The translations under genes were made by a program, and so were the position numbers. Shown piece by piece: positions 1 to 7,057 of a stretch of DNA of 24,437 nucleotides; the stretch's first letter is position 1; each line of letters begins with the position of its first letter. The notes beneath the pieces were generated by a model that did not search any database, was not told the DNA's origin, and worked only from the letters and a program-made list of their open reading frames with translations. Source of the DNA: JAKOWB01 sp038363005 (GTDB taxonomy: Bacteria > Pseudomonadota > Alphaproteobacteria > Kiloniellales > JACOMY01); the NCBI GenBank assembly GCA_038363005.1, contig JBBQBI010000038.1, forward strand, positions 1 through 24,437, written 5' to 3'.

Positions 1-49
1 ACTAAACAACCGGGATGCTCCTCGCCCGGTCTCCAAACACAGCACCTCA

Positions 50-127
<78 letters not shown>

Positions 128-159
128 ACATCCAGAACAACCACACCGCTCAAACGCCA

Positions 160-187
160 AAGGCCCGCCCTCAAAAAGGCGGGCCTT
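160..187 (+). terminator. Hairpin downstream of tRNA-fMet
   Basis: A perfect 10-bp stem, AAGGCCCGCC (160-169) and GGCGGGCCTT (178-187), closes an 8-nt A-rich loop. Imperfect pairing extends outward through CGCC/GGGCG. It lies 34 nt after the tRNA. No T-tract follows on the plus strand, so it is a possible terminator or 3'-end structure for the tRNA transcript rather than a textbook intrinsic terminator. Confidence 0.5.
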
Positions 188-362
188 GGGCGTTGTGGGA
201 CTGCGACCGTGGCAATGCCGGACCGGCGATCGAAGTGCGGCGGCATGATGTTGACGCCTCGCAAACCATGCCAAAATCCCGCCGGCCTTTCGCATTGCAG
301 GACGCAGCGGTTCCGCTAAGGTGGCCGCTGGCTGCCGGCGGCTTCAGATCAAGGAGATCCAG

Positions 363-617
363 ATGAGGAGTATTCTGATCGTCGGAGCCACCCTGGTGGC
401 GATGACCCTGCCGGCGCTGGCGGAAGACTGCACCGAGGACCTGGCGAACACCAAGGCCGAAGAGCTGTCGAACATCATCCAGGCCGATCCGTCGAAGGGC
501 GAGAAGATGGACGTCTATATCGCCGAGGTGGAAGCGGAATACGGCGGCGAGCCGTCCGCGGCGCAGACCTGCGAAGCGATCGACAAGCTGATCGCCAAGC
601 TGCAGGCTGGCAACTGA
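363..617 (+). CDS. Small secreted protein of unknown function
   Basis: This is an 84-residue protein I do not recognise. The ATG at 363 is preceded by AAGGAGA with good spacing, which is why I prefer it to an in-frame GTG at 321. Residues 1-20 form a clear Sec signal peptide (short basic start, hydrophobic core ILIVGATLVAMTLP, ALA before the predicted cut), leaving EDC at the mature N-terminus. The mature part is about 64 residues, acidic and helical-looking, with two cysteines that could form one disulfide in the periplasm. It stands alone between the tRNA and the minus-strand operon. Its composition matches a short alpha-helical periplasmic protein, but no function can be assigned from sequence. 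Confidence 0.8.
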   Translation: MRSILIVGATLVAMTLPALAEDCTEDLANTKAEELSNIIQADPSKGEKMDVYIAEVEAEYGGEPSAAQTCEAIDKLIAKLQAGN

Positions 618-639
618 TCTCGGCCGCGCCGCCGACGTC

Positions 640-1545
640 TCAGGTGAACGCGAAGCCCATGGTGCGGCCGTAGTAGTAGAGGCCGCCGTCCTGCACGATC
701 AGGGCCAGCGCGATGTCGTCATCGGTCACGGCCCTATTGCTGGTCGCATTGCGATGGTCGTGCGCCATGCCGGCCGGCGTCAGCAAGGTCAAATATTCCG
801 TCCAGGGAAAGCGTTTGCCGCCGATGGTTGAGGCGCAGCCGGCCTCGCGCGCCAGCACCAGCACCAGCGCGGCGGCGTTGTGGCGGTTGCGGGCGCTGTG
901 CTTCGCCAGGCCGCACGGCGTTGAGCGTCAGGGTCATCGAGGGAAGGCAGGTGCCCCGGGCCCGCGGTGCGCTGGCTGGCCATGAAGAGCGCGCGTCCTG
1001 GCGTATCCGCGTCCAGCGACCGGTCGTAGAGCCGCCGCAGCTCGCCGGCAATATCCTCCGCCCGGTAGTGCGTGGTCTCGATCGGCGCATGGGCGCCCAC
1101 CTCGGGGCGCAGGCCGGCGAACGCCAGCGCCGGCTCGTCGGTCACCACCCAGAGTACCGCGTCCTCCTGTGCTTGCCGGGAGACATCCTGGCGATGCCGC
1201 CCGGCAGCGCCAGGATGTCTCCCGTGCCCCAGTCCAGCGTCTCCTCACCCCGCCGCAATCGGCCGCGTCCGCGCAACACCGCCCAGATCTCGCCGCTGGC
1301 GGCGAAGGCGCAGTCGAGCTGGGCGCACCCGAGCATAGCGGGCCAGCATGAAGGGCGTTGTCGCCGGGTAGCCGGTGCCCAGCACCGCGGCGAGGTCGAG
1401 CGGTATGAAGCCGGTCGGTGCCGCGTCGGTGAAGGCGCGTGTCATCTCGGCGACAAAGGCCTGCGGCTCGAGCTCCGGGCGCTTGATGTTGGTTGAAGCC
1501 CTGCTCGACTGGTATGAAGCGCGCGCGTTCGGCGTAGATCGACAT
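640..1545 (-). pseudogene. Bicupin (gentisate dioxygenase-like) pseudogene, multiple frameshifts
   Basis: Read on the minus strand from an ATG at 1545 with a purine-rich GCGAGGGGG upstream, successive frames give one continuous cupin-type protein of about 300 residues: MSIYAERARFIPVEQGF, then NIKRPELEPQAF to FMLARYA, then QLDCAFAASGEIWAVLRG to GDILALPGG, then AVLWVVTDEPALAFAGLRPE, then TCLPSMTLTLNAVRPGEA, then RHNAAALVLVLARE to GLYYYGRTMGFAFT. At least five frame changes are needed, near 1490, 1320, 1160-1225, 955 and 905. The two GD/PGE-RH cupin cores resemble gentisate 1,2-dioxygenase-like bicupins. At 1488-1495 the frame is lost through a tandem 4-bp duplication (GTTG GTTG). It directly follows the SDR and was probably the last gene of the tetR-aidB-SDR unit. 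True decay and local sequence error cannot be told apart here. Confidence 0.8.
1177..1224. repeat. 48-nt near-perfect palindrome inside the cupin pseudogene
   Basis: The arms CGGGAGACATCCTGGCG (1177-1193) and CGCCAGGATGTCTCCCG (1208-1224) are exact 17-bp reverse complements. After one A/G mismatch the stem resumes as TGCCG/CGGCA (1195-1199 and 1202-1206) around a 2-nt tip. One arm encodes the expected GDILALPGG segment of the cupin on the minus strand; the other falls where the reading frame is lost. Confidence 0.95.
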
Positions 1546-1558
1546 CTGGCCCCCTCGC

Positions 1559-2311
1559 TCACAACGCCATGAAGCCGCCGTCGGTGCAGAGCACATGGCC
1601 GACGACGAATGAAGCCGCATCCGACGCCAGCCAGACCACGGCTTCCGCCACCTCCTCGGGTTGGCCCATGCGGCGCAGCGGCAGGCCGGCGGCGACGGCC
1701 CCCATGTCCATGATCTTCGAGGCCAGCATCATGTCGGTGACCACGCGTCCCGGCGCGACGGCATTGATGCGCACGCCCTGCTCGGCGTACTCCATCGCCG
1801 CCGAGCGGGTCAGCGAGACCAACGCCGCCTTGGAGGCGGAGTAGAGCGCCAGGCCGGGATTGGGATTGCGCAGCCCGCTGACCGAGGTGTTGACCACGAT
1901 GGCGCCGCCGCCCTGCTTCGTCATGATGCGGAGCTGTAGCTGCAGCGACAGGTAGACCGAGCGGACATTGGTATCGAACACGCAGTCGTAGAGCGCCGCG
2001 TCCTGCTCGGCCAGCGCTGCCCGTGGTTCCTGGTAGCCGGCGTTGTTGAAGGCAACGTCGAGACGACCGAACGCCGCGACAATGCCGTCGTGCAGCCGCG
2101 CCAGCTCGGCGGCCTGCGTCACGTCGGTCTGGATGAAGCAGGCACTGGCGCCGATCTCAGCCAGCGCCGCGACCGCCTGTTCGCCTTCGTCCTGCCGGCG
2201 CCCGGCGAGCACCAGCTGCGCGCCGCGCCGGGCGAAGGCCAGCGCGGTGGCGCGCCCGATGCCGGTGGCGCCGCCGGTGACCAGGACGACCTTGTCCTTG
2301 AAGTCATGCAT
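1559..2311 (-). CDS. SDR-family NAD(P)-dependent oxidoreductase
   Basis: A 250-residue classical short-chain dehydrogenase/reductase. The cofactor motif TGGATGIG is at residues 12-19, D63 follows strand 4, NNAG is at 89-92, N115 is in place, and the catalytic set is Ser143 with Tyr157 and Lys161 in YSASK. The C-terminus is the usual FVVGHVLCTDGG. Length and motifs are complete, so it should be an active cytoplasmic alcohol/ketone oxidoreductase; the substrate cannot be read. The ATG at 2311 has GGGAG upstream and overlaps the end of the aidB-like gene by 8 nt, so the two are probably translationally coupled. The cupin pseudogene starts 13 nt after its stop. Confidence 0.92.
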   Translation of the reverse strand: MHDFKDKVVLVTGGATGIGRATALAFARRGAQLVLAGRRQDEGEQAVAALAEIGASACFIQTDVTQAAELARLHDGIVAAFGRLDVAFNNAGYQEPRAALAEQDAALYDCVFDTNVRSVYLSLQLQLRIMTKQGGGAIVVNTSVSGLRNPNPGLALYSASKAALVSLTRSAAMEYAEQGVRINAVAPGRVVTDMMLASKIMDMGAVAAGLPLRRMGQPEEVAEAVVWLASDAASFVVGHVLCTDGGFMAL

Positions 2312-4031
2312 CCTGCGCTCCCACGGCGGGGGTCATGCGGGCGCGTTCGACGATCGCCCGTTGCTCGAGTCCGGCGGGCAGGCAGCCATAGGCGCCGCCG
2401 CCCTCCGCGCCCAGGCGGGTCGCACAAAAGGCGTCGGCCACGGCGGAGGGCGAATGGCGCAGCAGCAGGCTGGCCTGCAGCGCCACGGCCATCATCTCGA
2501 CGATGCGGCGGGCACGACCCTCCAGCTCCTCCGGGCGGCGCAGCTCGACCTCCAGGCGCTCGATTGCGCGGTCGAGGGAACGGTCGCCACCCTTGGCCAG
2601 CCGCAGCTCGTCGAGAAAGGCTGGCACGCTGTCCGGCGATTTCGCCGCCGCGCGCAGCACGTCGAGCGCGATGATGTTGCCGCTGCCCTCCCAGATGCCG
2701 TTCAGCGGCGCCTCGCGGTAGAGCCGCGCCATGGGGCCCTCCTCGATGAAGCCGTTGCCGCCGTGGCACTCCAGCGCCTCGTGCACCACGCCGACGGCGC
2801 GCTTGCAGTTCCAGTACTTGCCGACCGGCGTGCCGATGCGCACCAGCAGCGCGGCGGACTCGTCGCCGGCCGCCTCGTCGTCGACCGCGCGCGCCAGGCG
2901 GACCGCCAGCAGCGTCGCCGCCTCGACCTCGAGCGCCAGGTCGGCCAGTACGTTCTGCATCACCGGCTGATCGACCAGCGCGCGCTGGAAGGCGCGCCGG
3001 CCGCTGGTGTGATGGATCGCCTCGGACAGCGCGCGGCGCATCAGCCCGGCCGAGCCGATGGCGAAGTCGAGTCGCGTCAGGTGGGTCATGGCCAGCGCCA
3101 CCTTGATGCCCTGGCCTTCCTCGCCGACCAGCCAACCGAGCGCGCCGCGATACTCGATCTCGCTGGAGGCGTTCGACTTGTTGCCGCACTTGTCCTTCAG
3201 GCGCTGGATCAGCAGGCGGTTGCGCGAGCCGTCGGGCAGCCAGCCGGGCAGCAGGAAGCAGGAGAGGCCACGGTCAGTCCGCGCCAGCGTGACGAAGAGG
3301 TCGCTGTGCGGCACCGAGAAGAACCACTTGTGGCCGTCGATCAGATAGGCCTCGCCCGGTCCGCGACGCGCCGTGGCCGGGCGGGCGACGGTCTGGGTGG
3401 CGCGCAGGTCCGAGCCGCCCTGCTTTTCGGTCAGGGTCATGCCAACGGTGCCGCCGGTCTTGCGCTGCATCGGCGCCGGCGTCGGATCGTAGCGGTCCGA
3501 CAGGATGAACGGCTCCCAGAGCGCCGCCAGCTCCGGCTGCAGGCGCAGCGCCGGTATGGCTGAATAGGTCATGCCCAGCGGGCAGCAGATGCCGTTCTCG
3601 CCCTGGTTCCAGAGGTAGGACAGCAGGCCGCGCGCCAGGTGCGCGCCGGGTTGCTGGGCGGTCCAGGACAGCGCGTGCGTGCCCTGGCCGACCGCCAGGG
3701 CCATCAGCTGGTGCCAAGCCGGGTGGAAGGCGATCTGGTCGACGCGGTGGCCGAAGCGGTCGTGGCTGCGCAGCTCGGGCAGGTGGCGATTGGCGTCGCG
3801 CGCCAGGGTGGCGACCTCGGCGCTGGCCACCGTGGCGCCGGCCTCGGTCAGCAGCGGTTTCGCCCAGTCAAGTTTCTCGCGGGCGGCGATCTCGGTCAGC
3901 AGGCGGTCGCCGGTGAAGGCGTTGTGCCCGGTCAGCGGCGTCGCCTGGTTCATCACCTCGTGCGTGGCGTAGCCGTCGGGCGGCAAGCTGGGCAAGCGGT
4001 CGAAGGGGTCGGCGGCGCTGCGATCGTTCAT
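2304..4031 (-). CDS. aidB: AidB-like acyl-CoA dehydrogenase
   Basis: A 575-residue flavoprotein of the acyl-CoA dehydrogenase superfamily that matches E. coli AidB along its length: NQATPLTGHNAFTGD near residue 28, FHPAWHQLM 102-110, the signature MTLTEKQGGSD 198-208, HKWFFSVPHSD 234-244, LKDKCGNKSNASSE 278-291, EALECHGGNGFIEE 418-431 and IWEGSGNI 446-453. AidB binds FAD and DNA and is induced in the E. coli alkylation response, but many alphaproteobacterial relatives lie in lipid or degradation operons and are not Ada-regulated. The ATG at 4031 has GAGGAAA upstream and overlaps the tetR stop as ATGA. Here its control is presumably by that TetR protein, so a role in acyl-CoA or xenobiotic metabolism is as likely as DNA protection. 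Confidence 0.9.
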   Translation of the reverse strand: MNDRSAADPFDRLPSLPPDGYATHEVMNQATPLTGHNAFTGDRLLTEIAAREKLDWAKPLLTEAGATVASAEVATLARDANRHLPELRSHDRFGHRVDQIAFHPAWHQLMALAVGQGTHALSWTAQQPGAHLARGLLSYLWNQGENGICCPLGMTYSAIPALRLQPELAALWEPFILSDRYDPTPAPMQRKTGGTVGMTLTEKQGGSDLRATQTVARPATARRGPGEAYLIDGHKWFFSVPHSDLFVTLARTDRGLSCFLLPGWLPDGSRNRLLIQRLKDKCGNKSNASSEIEYRGALGWLVGEEGQGIKVALAMTHLTRLDFAIGSAGLMRRALSEAIHHTSGRRAFQRALVDQPVMQNVLADLALEVEAATLLAVRLARAVDDEAAGDESAALLVRIGTPVGKYWNCKRAVGVVHEALECHGGNGFIEEGPMARLYREAPLNGIWEGSGNIIALDVLRAAAKSPDSVPAFLDELRLAKGGDRSLDRAIERLEVELRRPEELEGRARRIVEMMAVALQASLLLRHSPSAVADAFCATRLGAEGGGAYGCLPAGLEQRAIVERARMTPAVGAQDA

Positions 4032-4654
4032 GGGGTTTCCTCGGGCGTGCCGACGCTGGCGCGCAGGCAGAACTGGGTGATCTGGTCGATGAGGTGGCGG
4101 TCGGCGCTGGGCCCGGTGCCCTGGGCCGGAGCCAGGGGGCCGATCAGCGCCTCCATAAAGGCGCCGACGATGCAAGCCGCCGCCACCGCGGGATCGAGGC
4201 GCGGAAAGACGCCGCGCATGATGCCTTCGCGCAGGATGCTTTCGAAGCAGTGCGCCAGCTGCGCGCGGTAGTCGAGACGCACGCTCTCCACCTCTGGATC
4301 GACCGGCTCGGCGATCAGCGCATAGGCCAGCCGGCGGCCGCGCAGGGCGCGGCTGGCGAAGGTGCGGATGGCGTCCTGCAACCGCGCCGCCGGCGCGCCT
4401 TCGGCCTCGGCGATCGCCCGGGTGATGGCGACCTCGCGCGTCGACACCGTGGCGACGATCTCGGCGCAGAGCTCCGCCTTCGAGGACCAATAGCGATAGA
4501 CCGTGCCGGTCGCTACAGCGGCCCGGGCCGCCACGCTGTCTATCTGGGCGGCGCTCCAGCCGCCATCGGCGACGAGGTCGCGCGCCGCCTTGAGGATGCG
4601 CGCGCGCTTGTCGGCCAGCCGCTGGGAAGCGCTTTCGGTCCGCCGGTACGCCAT
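4028..4654 (-). CDS. TetR/AcrR-family transcriptional regulator
   Basis: A 208-residue one-component regulator. Residues 16-62 form the TetR helix-turn-helix domain (KRARILKAARDLVADGG, then the recognition helix ATGTVYRYWSSKAEL). The rest is an all-helical ligand-binding and dimer domain with no recognisable ligand motif. It is the first gene of a minus-strand unit: its TGA overlaps the aidB-like ATG by 4 nt. A long inverted repeat lies 23 nt upstream of its start, so it very likely represses its own operon, including aidB, the SDR and formerly the cupin. The inducing ligand is unknown; an acyl-CoA or aromatic compound would fit the neighbours. Confidence 0.9.
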   Translation of the reverse strand: MAYRRTESASQRLADKRARILKAARDLVADGGWSAAQIDSVAARAAVATGTVYRYWSSKAELCAEIVATVSTREVAITRAIAEAEGAPAARLQDAIRTFASRALRGRRLAYALIAEPVDPEVESVRLDYRAQLAHCFESILREGIMRGVFPRLDPAVAAACIVGAFMEALIGPLAPAQGTGPSADRHLIDQITQFCLRASVGTPEETP

Positions 4655-4676
4655 GGAAACGACCCGCTGAAAGGAA

Positions 4677-4715
4677 TGAACCGTTGTTCAGTTCAAAAGA
4701 GTGAACATCGGTTCA
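4677..4715. promoter_or_regulatory. Probable TetR operator upstream of tetR-aidB
   Basis: TGAACCGTTGTTCA (4677-4690) and TGAACATCGGTTCA (4702-4715) are inverted copies matching at 13 of 14 positions, 11 nt apart. Each arm also contains a shorter TGAAC/GTTCA dyad. It sits 23-61 nt upstream of the tetR start, the expected place for an autoregulatory operator. Confidence 0.8.
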
Positions 4716-4723
4716 GTCTTTCC

Positions 4724-4729
4724 TGTCAA
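4724..4729 (-). promoter_or_regulatory. Candidate -35 element of the tetR-aidB promoter
   Basis: The minus strand reads TTGACA here, a consensus -35. The matching -10 would fall inside the inverted repeat at about 4700-4706, where only a weak TTCACT-like hexamer is present. If this is the promoter, the operator covers the -10 and start site, as expected for repression. Confidence 0.45.
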
Positions 4730-4748
4730 GGGCACCGGCGATCGTCGC

Positions 4749-4772
4749 AGCACGGCGTTCAACGCCGCTGCT
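4749..4772 (-). terminator. Possible terminator hairpin after the hydratase gene
   Basis: AGCACGGCG (4749-4757) pairs with CGCCG-C-TGCT (4763-4772), giving a 9-bp stem with one bulged C and a 5-nt loop. It overlaps the stop codon of the minus-strand hydratase and precedes the tetR promoter. There is no U-tract. Confidence 0.35.
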
Positions 4773-5523
4773 AGGCGGCGGCGACCCGGCAGCGGACGGC
4801 GGGCGTATCGTCCAGGTAGACGGCGACCTGGTCGCCAGGCGCCACGGGATAGAGCCCCAGGGGCGTGCCCGCCAGGAGGATGTCCCCCGGCCGAAGCCGG
4901 TGGCCAGCGGCGGCGAGATGCTGCGTCATCCAGTCCAGCGAGGCCCGCGGCCCACCGGGCAACGGCCAGAGGTCGCCGCTCTCGACCAGCCTGTCGTTGA
5001 TGCGCACCGACAGCGCCGCCGGGCGGTCGAGATAGCTGCGGGACTCCAGCCAGGCCGCCGGTGGCAGCACGATGCCGGCCTGGAAACCATTGTTGGCGAC
5101 CAGCTCTGCCAAGGACTTGCGCGGGGCGCGAAACACGAAATGGTGCAGCTCGATGATGGGGAAGGCGGCCGCGATGCCGCCGTCGTCGCCGATCCTCAAG
5201 GCCATCTCGCCCTCGATGGCGAGGTTGGCGAAGGCACCGGGGTCCAGCGTGTCGCCGTCCTGGCGCAGCTCGTCTGCGAAGAGCCGGCCGCGGATCGGCC
5301 CCCGCATACCGAACTGCGCGACGGTACCTGGCCCAGTGCAGCCGACCTTGTAGCCGACCACGCGCTCGCCGGCGGCGACCCGCAGGGCCGCGACGGCGTC
5401 CTGCAGGTCATAGGCCGCCGCCAGCTCCAGTGCGAAAGCCGGCTCGGCAAAGCAGGTGCCCGGCGTCCGCGCCCGGTAGTCCCGCAGTTGCCGCGCCGCC
5501 AGCGCTTCAATCATGCCTGCCAT
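4771..5523 (-). CDS. 2-keto-4-pentenoate hydratase family protein (MhpD-like, FAH fold)
   Basis: A 250-residue protein of the hydratase/decarboxylase branch of the FAH superfamily. GYKVG at 57-61 and the RGRLFADEL stretch at 78-86 are typical of MhpD/HpcG-type hydratases. The metal-binding acids appear as E104-G-E106 and E125 in PIIELHHF, followed by LAGTPLGLYPVAPGD near the C-terminus. MhpD-type enzymes add water to 2-oxopent-4-enoates formed in meta-cleavage of catechols; relatives act as oxaloacetate or 2-oxo-acid decarboxylases. It is the last gene of the exporter-GST-SDR unit, 12 nt after the SDR stop. An ATG at residue 4 is an alternative start. The exact substrate is open, and no ring-cleavage dioxygenase other than the broken bicupin is present. 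Confidence 0.82.
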   Translation of the reverse strand: MAGMIEALAARQLRDYRARTPGTCFAEPAFALELAAAYDLQDAVAALRVAAGERVVGYKVGCTGPGTVAQFGMRGPIRGRLFADELRQDGDTLDPGAFANLAIEGEMALRIGDDGGIAAAFPIIELHHFVFRAPRKSLAELVANNGFQAGIVLPPAAWLESRSYLDRPAALSVRINDRLVESGDLWPLPGGPRASLDWMTQHLAAAGHRLRPGDILLAGTPLGLYPVAPGDQVAVYLDDTPAVRCRVAAA

Positions 5524-5535
5524 CGGCTGGTCCAG

Positions 5536-6342
5536 TCAGAGCGCGGCATGATCCTTCACCGCCGCTTCCAGGTCCGTTTTCAGGCCCAGGAAGCGCTGGT
5601 CGACGGCAGAGGGGTCGGTGCGATTGAGCTCGATCATCTTGGCCCGCACCTCGCCGCCGCGGATCACCTCGAAGCTGCCGGCCTCCATGCCCGCGACAAT
5701 CGCCAGCGCGACGGCCGATGCTGGCTCGCGCGCGAAGCCCAGCTCCGGTCCTGCCTTGTTCGAGGTCATCATCGGAGTGTCGGTGGCGCCGGGAAAGGCG
5801 GTCAGCACATGGATGCCCTCGCCTTTGAGTTCGCGCCGCATCGCCTCGCCGAAGCGGGCCAGACCGGCCTTGACGGCGGCATAGGTGGCATAGAAGGGCG
5901 CGCCGATCAGGGCGATGCCCGAAGCAATGTTCACTACCATCGCGTCGCCGCTCGCTCGCAGGGCCGGCAGCGCCGCGCGCGTCAGCAGGATCGGCGCGAC
6001 CAGATCGACCGCGACCATTGCCAGGATGTCGGCCTCGGCCGTCTGCTCCAGGCGCCCGGCCCGCACGCCGCCGGCGTTGTTGACCAGGATATCGAGGCCG
6101 CCCAGTGCCTCGATCGCCTGGTCGAGAGTCTTGGCGCGGCCGGCTTCCGTCGCCACATCCGCTGCGATGCTCCGCACGACGCGGTTCCCCGTCTTCAGTT
6201 CGGCCACGGCGGCGGCGAGAGGTTCGGAACGGCGGCCGGTGATCGCCACCCTGGCGCCCTCGTCCAGCAGCGCGCGGGCCAGGGCCAGGCCGATGCCGCT
6301 CGATCCGCCGGTGATGAGGACGCGTTTGCCCTTGAGGTTCAT
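5536..6342 (-). CDS. SDR-family NAD(P)-dependent oxidoreductase
   Basis: A 268-residue short-chain dehydrogenase. TGGSSGIG (11-18) binds the dinucleotide, with R37/R38 after strand 2 favouring NADP(H). NNAGG is at 88-92, and catalytic Ser141, Tyr154 and Lys158 lie in IASG and YAAVK. The extended C-terminal half resembles the DltE/YdfG-like branch. The ATG at 6342 has a strong AAGGAGA site 6 nt upstream; a longer reading frame runs upstream but lies inside the GST gene and is not needed. It sits 10 nt after the GST stop in a four-gene minus-strand operon, so it probably works on the same substrate series as the GST and hydratase. Substrate unknown. Confidence 0.9.
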   Translation of the reverse strand: MNLKGKRVLITGGSSGIGLALARALLDEGARVAITGRRSEPLAAAVAELKTGNRVVRSIAADVATEAGRAKTLDQAIEALGGLDILVNNAGGVRAGRLEQTAEADILAMVAVDLVAPILLTRAALPALRASGDAMVVNIASGIALIGAPFYATYAAVKAGLARFGEAMRRELKGEGIHVLTAFPGATDTPMMTSNKAGPELGFAREPASAVALAIVAGMEAGSFEVIRGGEVRAKMIELNRTDPSAVDQRFLGLKTDLEAAVKDHAAL

Positions 6343-6352
6343 GGCCGTCTCC

Positions 6353-7057
6353 TTACGCCGCGGGGGGATAGTTGGAGGGGTAGAGGGCGCGGCGGGCGGC
6401 CTCGTCCATCTCCTTCTTAAAGGCATGATCCTTGCCGACGGCGCGGGCGCGCGCCGCGGCCGGCCGCCCATCCACTGCGGCGAACCAGCGCTGCAGGTTG
6501 GGAAAGCCGGTAAGCGGCGATTCGTCGCCCGGCAGGATCCGGGCAGCGCGGTCGACCCAGCCCCAGCCGGCCATGTCGAGGATCGTGTAGTCCGGGCCCA
6601 GGATCCAGTCGCGGCCCTGCAGACGGGCGTCCAGCACGCCATAGTGCCGCTCGACCTCCCGCCGATAGCGGTTGATGGCATAGGGCAGCTTCTCCGGCGC
6701 CGCGTGCTGGAAGTGCACCGCCTGGCCGGAAAAAGGGCCGATGCCGCTGGCGATGAAGAAGAGCCAGGAAAGCAACTCGGGCCGGTCCTCTGCCTTGCCC
6801 AGGAACTGGCCAGTCTTCTCCGCCAGGTAGAGCAAGATGGCGTTGGAATCGAAGACCCGCGTTTCCCTGCCGCCCGGGCCCTCGGTATCGACGATGGCAG
6901 GCACCTTGCCGTTGGGGTTGATGGCGCGGAAGGCGGGGCTGTGCTGTTCGCCCTTGCTGGTGTCGACCGGAAAGGTCTCGTAGGCCAGCCCGGATTCCTC
7001 CAGCAGCAGCGCGACCTTGGCCGGGTTGGGCGTGGGGTGGAAATAGAAGCGGATCAT
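6353..7057 (-). CDS. Glutathione S-transferase family protein
   Basis: A 234-residue cytosolic GST. The N-terminal thioredoxin-like domain (1-80) shows T9-P-N11 where Nu-class GSTs keep their glutathione-contacting residues, the cis-proline in KVPAIVD (P53), and D70-S71 binding the gamma-glutamyl group. The helical C-terminal domain follows from about residue 92, with LDMAGWGWV near 170. It is related to but clearly different from the second GST at 8810, which keeps E-S in place of D-S and the TPNGHK motif in full. Its ATG overlaps the exporter stop as ATGA. In this operon it could conjugate, isomerise or reduce an aromatic or halogenated intermediate; that role is inference. Confidence 0.9.
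   Translation of the reverse strand: MIRFYFHPTPNPAKVALLLEESGLAYETFPVDTSKGEQHSPAFRAINPNGKVPAIVDTEGPGGRETRVFDSNAILLYLAEKTGQFLGKAEDRPELLSWLFFIASGIGPFSGQAVHFQHAAPEKLPYAINRYRREVERHYGVLDARLQGRDWILGPDYTILDMAGWGWVDRAARILPGDESPLTGFPNLQRWFAAVDGRPAAARARAVGKDHAFKKEMDEAARRALYPSNYPPAA

Noticed and set aside
2043..3563. 506-codon plus-strand frame over the SDR and aidB-like genes
   Set aside because: Low-complexity Ala/Arg/Gln-rich product with no domain, antisense to two genes with clear motifs; a GC-bias shadow.
4900..6420. 506-codon plus-strand frame over the hydratase and SDR genes
   Set aside because: Same pattern: no recognisable fold, antisense to well-supported enzymes.
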